DNA of 46,272 nt from CAZZKG01 sp964654825 (GTDB lineage Bacteria; Gemmatimonadota; CAZMKB01), in NCBI GenBank assembly GCA_964654825.1, contig CAZZKG010000028.1, positions 1 through 46,272 on the forward strand. Direction: 5' to 3'. Under the pieces are notes generated by a model. That model was not told where the DNA came from, searched no databases, and worked only from the letters and a program-made list of their open reading frames with translations. This document shows, piece after piece, positions 42,050 through 46,272 of the stretch (positions within the stretch are counted from its first letter, which is position 1; every line of letters begins with the position of its first letter). A program made the position numbers and the translations under genes.

Positions 42050-43225
42050 TCATTCTTCTTTTCTCAAGAATAGACAGCAAAGATATCTGGTCTCCGGTAC
42101 TTCCAGAAGAATGGGGTGGTCTTCTGCCTGTCCTCTGCACTCAATGACCTGGGCGCCCACCCGGGCATCCATGGCAGCTTCCCGTACGATTTCCTGAAAA
42201 AGGTCGTGAGAGAGATGCTGGGAACATGTTGACGTAATGAGAAGCCCCCCCGGTCGCAGAATCCTGAGTGCCCTCAGGTTGATCTCTTTATACCCCCTCC
42301 GGGCCCCTTCGAGTGATTTTTTACTCCTGGTGAACGAAGGTGGATCGAGAACCACTGCATCGAACCTTTTTCCCTCCCTGTCATATTGTTTCAGGAGATC
42401 GAATACATTCGAAAGAAGAACCGTGGTCCTGTCTCCCATATTGTTGAGCTCTATATTCTTCTTCGTAAACCCGACGGCTTCTTCAGAAATTTCGATGAAG
42501 GTCACACATTTTGCCCCATTACTGAGGGCTTGCAGGCCAAAACTGCCCGTATAGCTGAAGCAGTCGAGAATCTCCATATCTTTCATCCACGATCCGGCAA
42601 GAATAGCGTTCTCGCGCTGATCGAGGAAGAGCCCCGTTTTTTGACCACCCGAAACGTCAACGATGTATCTTAGGTCTCCTATTCGCACCTCGAGGTTTTC
42701 CGGCAAATCCCCCAGGAGTACCCTTTTTACTCTCTCGAGACCTTCATGCTCACGGGCACGTACGTCACTTCTCTCGTATATGATCTCCGGGGAAAACACC
42801 TGCCTCAGGAGAGAGAGAATCATCTTCCTCCTGATATCCATGCCCAGTGTCAGGAACTGGACTACAACGCAGTTGTTGTATCTGTCAGCGATGAGACCAG
42901 GGAGTCCGTCAGCCTCCGAAAATACGAGCCGCAGGGCGTTTGAATCGAGCGAGAGACGATTTCGTCTTTTTTTTGCTCGTTCCAGTCTATCGAGGAAAAA
43001 CTGTTCATTAAGATCTTCGTCATTTTTAGAGAGGATCCTGACGGTGATGATCGAACGAGGGTTGCCAAACCCCCTGCCGACAAACCTTCCGCGGTGGTCG
43101 ATAACCACCACTTCCTCTCCACCTTCGAGTGTTCCATCGGTTTTCCAGATCTCGCCTTTATAGATCCAGGGGTGACCCCCCAGGATCCTTCTTTCTCTTC
43201 CTCTTTTCAAGTAGATCTTTTTCAT
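42050..43225 (-). CDS. Class I SAM-dependent rRNA methyltransferase, RlmI-like
   Basis: The 391-residue protein has an N-terminal PUA-type RNA-binding domain (KKIYLKRGRERRILGGHPWIYKGEI) and a Rossmann methyltransferase domain. Visible motifs are GQKTGLFLDQRENA, ILDCFSYTGSFGLQAL, the acidic VTFIEISEEAV and the NPPY-like LDPPSFTRSKKSLEGA. A cysteine occurs in STCSQHLS. This is the layout of RlmI, which makes 5-methylcytosine in 23S rRNA, and of related RlmK/L-type enzymes. The exact target cannot be told here. It follows the menA-like gene by 14 nt and precedes maeB by 82 nt. Confidence 0.88.
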   Translation of the reverse strand: MKKIYLKRGRERRILGGHPWIYKGEIWKTDGTLEGGEEVVVIDHRGRFVGRGFGNPRSIITVRILSKNDEDLNEQFFLDRLERAKKRRNRLSLDSNALRLVFSEADGLPGLIADRYNNCVVVQFLTLGMDIRRKMILSLLRQVFSPEIIYERSDVRAREHEGLERVKRVLLGDLPENLEVRIGDLRYIVDVSGGQKTGLFLDQRENAILAGSWMKDMEILDCFSYTGSFGLQALSNGAKCVTFIEISEEAVGFTKKNIELNNMGDRTTVLLSNVFDLLKQYDREGKRFDAVVLDPPSFTRSKKSLEGARRGYKEINLRALRILRPGGLLITSTCSQHLSHDLFQEIVREAAMDARVGAQVIECRGQAEDHPILLEVPETRYLCCLFLRKEE

Positions 43226-43239
43226 GTCTCAATCCAGTC

Positions 43240-44160
43240 TTATAGGAGTTTGTCGAGGATATAGGCTACTGCCAGCAGGACACCCACGCCTGCGTGCATC
43301 ATTATCGTCCCCGCATTTGCCGGGACGAGCTCCTCGGACTTGTCATAGTGAGTGAGAAGGGTTTTTACTGCTCCTACGGCCAGGGGCAGTGTGAGGAGTG
43401 CAACAAGTGTAAAAGGAGAAGTGTATCGGGAAACAGCAAAAACGGGTATCCACAGATAAGCTGTGAGCACAATGATGAGATAGCCGATTCGGCTTCTTTT
43501 CTTTCCGAGCCTGACCACGAGGTGGTTCTTCCCGACTGCCCGGTCGGCAGCACAGTCCTGAAACTGGTTGATGTAAAGCACCGCAGTAATGAGGAGCCCA
43601 ACGGGAATCGAAACGAGAACAGGCTCGATATTGTATGAACCGCTTTGAACATAGTAGGAGCCCAGGGTCATCAGAACTCCGAAATTGAGTCCTATCAGAA
43701 GCTCACCAAGTCCATGATGCACGAAGCGGAAGGGAGGTGCGGTATAGAAAAAACCTGATACGATACCGATGATACCGAGCAAAAGGATGAAGTACCCGCG
43801 CAGGTAAATAAGATAGATTCCGATGACGGCGGCCAGTGTGTAAAGTATAAGGGCCTCGGTCAGGACCTGCCCGGGAGTGAGGAGCCCTTTCTGGATCATG
43901 CGGCTGCCGCCGGTAAATGGATTGACGAATTCGACATTTATATTGTCCGTTCCGCTTTTGTGATCGAAGTAATCATTCGACACGTTCGCTCCAGCGTGCA
44001 GGAGGACGCCGCCGAGGAGAGTCAGGAAAAACAGGCCCCAGGAGAAAGGGTAACCTTTTGACCAGGCAATTGCCGAACCGAGTAAAACAGGAACAATACT
44101 CGCGGTGAAAAAAGGCGCTCGAAGTTCTTTCAAAAAAAGTGTGAAAAAGTTTCTACTCAC
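43240..44160 (-). CDS. menA: UbiA-family prenyltransferase, 1,4-dihydroxy-2-naphthoate polyprenyltransferase-like
   Basis: The 306-residue protein has about nine membrane helices. The two Asp-rich prenyl-diphosphate-binding motifs are NVSNDYFDHKSGTD and FQDCAADRAVGKNHLVVRLGK. These, with the length and the N-terminal APFFTASIVPVLLGSAIAW, fit MenA, which attaches a prenyl tail to dihydroxynaphthoate in menaquinone synthesis. Translation starts at a GTG preceded by GGGAG. No other men genes are in the window, so a different UbiA substrate remains possible. Confidence 0.85.
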   Translation of the reverse strand: MSRNFFTLFLKELRAPFFTASIVPVLLGSAIAWSKGYPFSWGLFFLTLLGGVLLHAGANVSNDYFDHKSGTDNINVEFVNPFTGGSRMIQKGLLTPGQVLTEALILYTLAAVIGIYLIYLRGYFILLLGIIGIVSGFFYTAPPFRFVHHGLGELLIGLNFGVLMTLGSYYVQSGSYNIEPVLVSIPVGLLITAVLYINQFQDCAADRAVGKNHLVVRLGKKRSRIGYLIIVLTAYLWIPVFAVSRYTSPFTLVALLTLPLAVGAVKTLLTHYDKSEELVPANAGTIMMHAGVGVLLAVAYILDKLL

Positions 44161-44203
44161 CGTTGTCTCCCTCGTGTGCGTGGTTGCGTCGAACTCTTAT
44201 TCC

Positions 44204-44905
44204 TCAGGCGAGTATGACCTTGACCACCTCCGACGTGTTGGAGAAATCCCTGAAAAGGTGATCGGGTCCTGCCTGCGCAAGTTCTTCGTATGGAAAGAAA
44301 CCCGTAGCGACGAGCACTGATCGGGCTCCGTTTTCCTGACTTACCATCAGGTCACTCAGCGTGTCGCCGATTATAACAACGTCCTTCCCGCGATACTCCT
44401 TGCCGGTATCTTCCTTGACCCGTTGTACAGCGAATGCCGGGAGATCGCTTCTATTGCCGGAATCACTGCCGTAGCTTCCATGGGTGAAGAATGATTCGAG
44501 GCCGAAGTGGCTGAGTTTGATGAGTGCACCTTCGCGGATATTACCTGTCAGGAGCCCCAGCACCGCCCTGTTCGAGCTCTTGAGTTTCTGAAGAAGTTCT
44601 CGTACGCCGGGAAAGAGCCGTGCTCTGGACTCACCGGGTAACTCTTCCTTCAAAGCCTCAGTGTAGCACTGGTAAAAGGAGGGGAGTTTATCGTGCCGGT
44701 TTGAGTTCTGATAATGATTTTTCTCGAGAATCGAGAGTATGATCTCAGGGTCGGTCTTGCCTGCAAAAGCTGAGCGAGAGAGGTTTTCGAGACTATCTAC
44801 AATTTGGTAAACCTCTTTCAGTGCTCTGGAGATGGCCCTTCTGGCTGCACCACCTATCGTGAGAAGGGTTCCGTCAATATCGAAGAGTACCAACTTCTCT
44901 AACAT
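44204..44905 (-). CDS. HAD-family phosphatase (phosphoglycolate phosphatase-like)
   Basis: The 233-residue hydrolase has all HAD motifs: DIDGTLL (nucleophile Asp) near the N-terminus, LLTGN (motif II Thr) in the middle and VIIGDTLSD (motif IV acids) near the end. A helical cap (RAISRALKEVYQIVDSLENLS) sits between motifs I and II, as in Gph-type enzymes. ATG 44905 is preferred over the adjacent GTG 44908; GAGGGTGA lies upstream. It is the first gene of the - strand group, reading from the promoter at 44949-44977 toward menA. The natural substrate is unknown. Confidence 0.85.
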   Translation of the reverse strand: MLEKLVLFDIDGTLLTIGGAARRAISRALKEVYQIVDSLENLSRSAFAGKTDPEIILSILEKNHYQNSNRHDKLPSFYQCYTEALKEELPGESRARLFPGVRELLQKLKSSNRAVLGLLTGNIREGALIKLSHFGLESFFTHGSYGSDSGNRSDLPAFAVQRVKEDTGKEYRGKDVVIIGDTLSDLMVSQENGARSVLVATGFFPYEELAQAGPDHLFRDFSNTSEVVKVILA

Positions 44906-44948
44906 CACAACAGATCACCCTCTTCCCGGTATCAAGAAGACATTGTGA

Positions 44949-44977
44949 AATATACCACCAGGAAATACGAATGGCAA
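44949..44977 (-). promoter_or_regulatory. Sigma70-type promoter for the HAD-menA-methyltransferase group
   Basis: On the - strand, TTGCCA (44977-44972) and TATATT (44954-44949) are separated by 17 bp. Both boxes match the consensus at five of six positions. The start codon is about 45 nt downstream. It diverges from the rrn promoters. Confidence 0.7.
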
Positions 44978-45098
44978 CAACAATAATATTCGATAGAAGC
45001 AAAAGGCACTGAAGAGAGTAATCAGCCGGAAGAGCAGGAGAAGCACAGTGGGATACGTCAGATCACAGTGACGAATTGAATCGTTGTGTATCAACCAC

Positions 45099-45127
45099 TT
45101 GACAGAAACTCAGAATGGGTGTATTAT
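45099..45127 (+). promoter_or_regulatory. rrn promoter P1
   Basis: A perfect -35 TTGACA (45099-45104), a 17-bp spacer and -10 TATTAT (45122-45127) lie about 200 nt before the 16S start. The AT-rich stretch after it lies upstream of P2. Confidence 0.8.
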
Positions 45128-45178
45128 TTTTATGAGGAAGTTCGAGGGTGAAATATAGCCGGTTCTTTTTCAAAGTCC

Positions 45179-45207
45179 TTGACTTTTTCTTTGGGAAGTA
45201 GTATTCT
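45179..45207 (+). promoter_or_regulatory. rrn promoter P2
   Basis: TTGACT (45179-45184), a 17-bp spacer and TATTCT (45202-45207) form a second promoter in tandem with P1, the usual arrangement for rRNA operons. Confidence 0.65.
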
Positions 45208-45213
45208 ATGCTC

Positions 45214-45240
45214 TGCCCCAAGGGGGGCATCTGTTCTTTG
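45214..45240 (+). promoter_or_regulatory. rRNA leader boxB-like hairpin and boxA antitermination site
   Basis: TGCCCC (45214-45219) pairs with GGGGCA (45224-45229) in a small hairpin. Directly after it comes TGTTCTTTG (45232-45240) followed by AAAA, matching the boxA element that recruits NusB/S10 in bacterial rRNA leaders. This order would equip the polymerase to read through the hairpin at 45298. Confidence 0.7.
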
Positions 45241-45297
45241 AAAATAAGTGTGTAATGTCGGGTCGAGACGCGATTCGGGCCTTGAGTCAAGAAACGA

Positions 45298-45323
45298 ACT
45301 GCCGTAAGGCAGTGAGCTTTTTT

Positions 45324-45325
<2 letters not shown>
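45298..45325 (+). terminator. Terminator-like hairpin immediately upstream of 16S rRNA
   Basis: ACTGCC (45298-45303) pairs with GGCAGT (45308-45313) around GTAA, followed four bases later by eight Ts (45318-45325). On its own it looks like a weak intrinsic terminator ending where 16S begins. In context it is more likely an attenuator overridden by antitermination, or part of the processing stem. Confidence 0.5.

Positions 45326-46272
<947 letters not shown>

Overview
This window is a scaffold from an uncultured Gram-negative bacterium, most likely an FCB-type candidate phylum (the Krumholzibacteriota / Eisenbacteria / Latescibacterota / Zixibacteria neighbourhood). The reasons are: a GWxTD-domain protein, a DUF4837-type lipoprotein, a PorV/PorQ-type outer-membrane barrel, and secreted proteins ending in the FlgD-like 'QNYPNPFNP...SGVYFYRL...KMLLLK' sorting-tail signature. 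The exact phylum cannot be fixed from the sequence alone, but a partial 16S rRNA gene lies at the right edge. A run of 100 Ns (22282-22381) shows a scaffolded assembly. The window starts in a palindromic repeat and ends inside 16S rRNA, both typical assembly break points.

Layout. Positions 1-420 hold no gene: a perfect REP-like palindrome, an intrinsic terminator and a 168-nt nested imperfect inverted repeat, followed by a good sigma70 promoter. From 475 to 18706 twelve genes run on the + strand, many overlapping or a few bases apart: GWxTD protein, membrane-fused spermidine-synthase-like protein with TPRs, LVIVD propeller protein with sorting tail, NHL-repeat protein, PorV-like barrel, dolichol/diacylglycerol-kinase-like membrane protein, parvulin foldase, cold-shock protein, polA, coaE and a subtilase with sorting tail. 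Next come a Spy-like periplasmic protein, a TerB-like protein and an M14 carboxypeptidase with its own near-consensus promoter. After the gap an M1 aminopeptidase with sorting tail lies on the - strand, divergent from a + strand run: DUF4837 lipoprotein, dnaE, outer-membrane protein, accA, moaC, small lipoprotein, M16 peptidase, second subtilase with sorting tail, and AI-2E-family permease. A 168-bp MITE-like element separates this from a - strand group (HAD phosphatase, menA-like prenyltransferase, RlmI-like methyltransferase, malic enzyme). An rrn operon begins at the right edge with tandem promoters, a boxB/boxA-like leader and the first ~950 nt of 16S rRNA.

How it fits together. Housekeeping replication and metabolism genes (polA, dnaE, coaE, accA, maeB, menA) are interleaved with an extracellular-protein programme: five secreted or envelope peptidases (two S8, one M14, one M1, one M16), two propeller proteins, a foldase, a PorV-like barrel and at least four proteins sharing one C-terminal sorting tail. 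This suggests a protein-degrading lifestyle with a type IX-like export route. The least explained items are the nested RNA-like element at 237-404, the GGGACAG palindrome family at three places, and two membrane-protein genes whose conserved N-termini extend upstream of any ATG, GTG or TTG codon.
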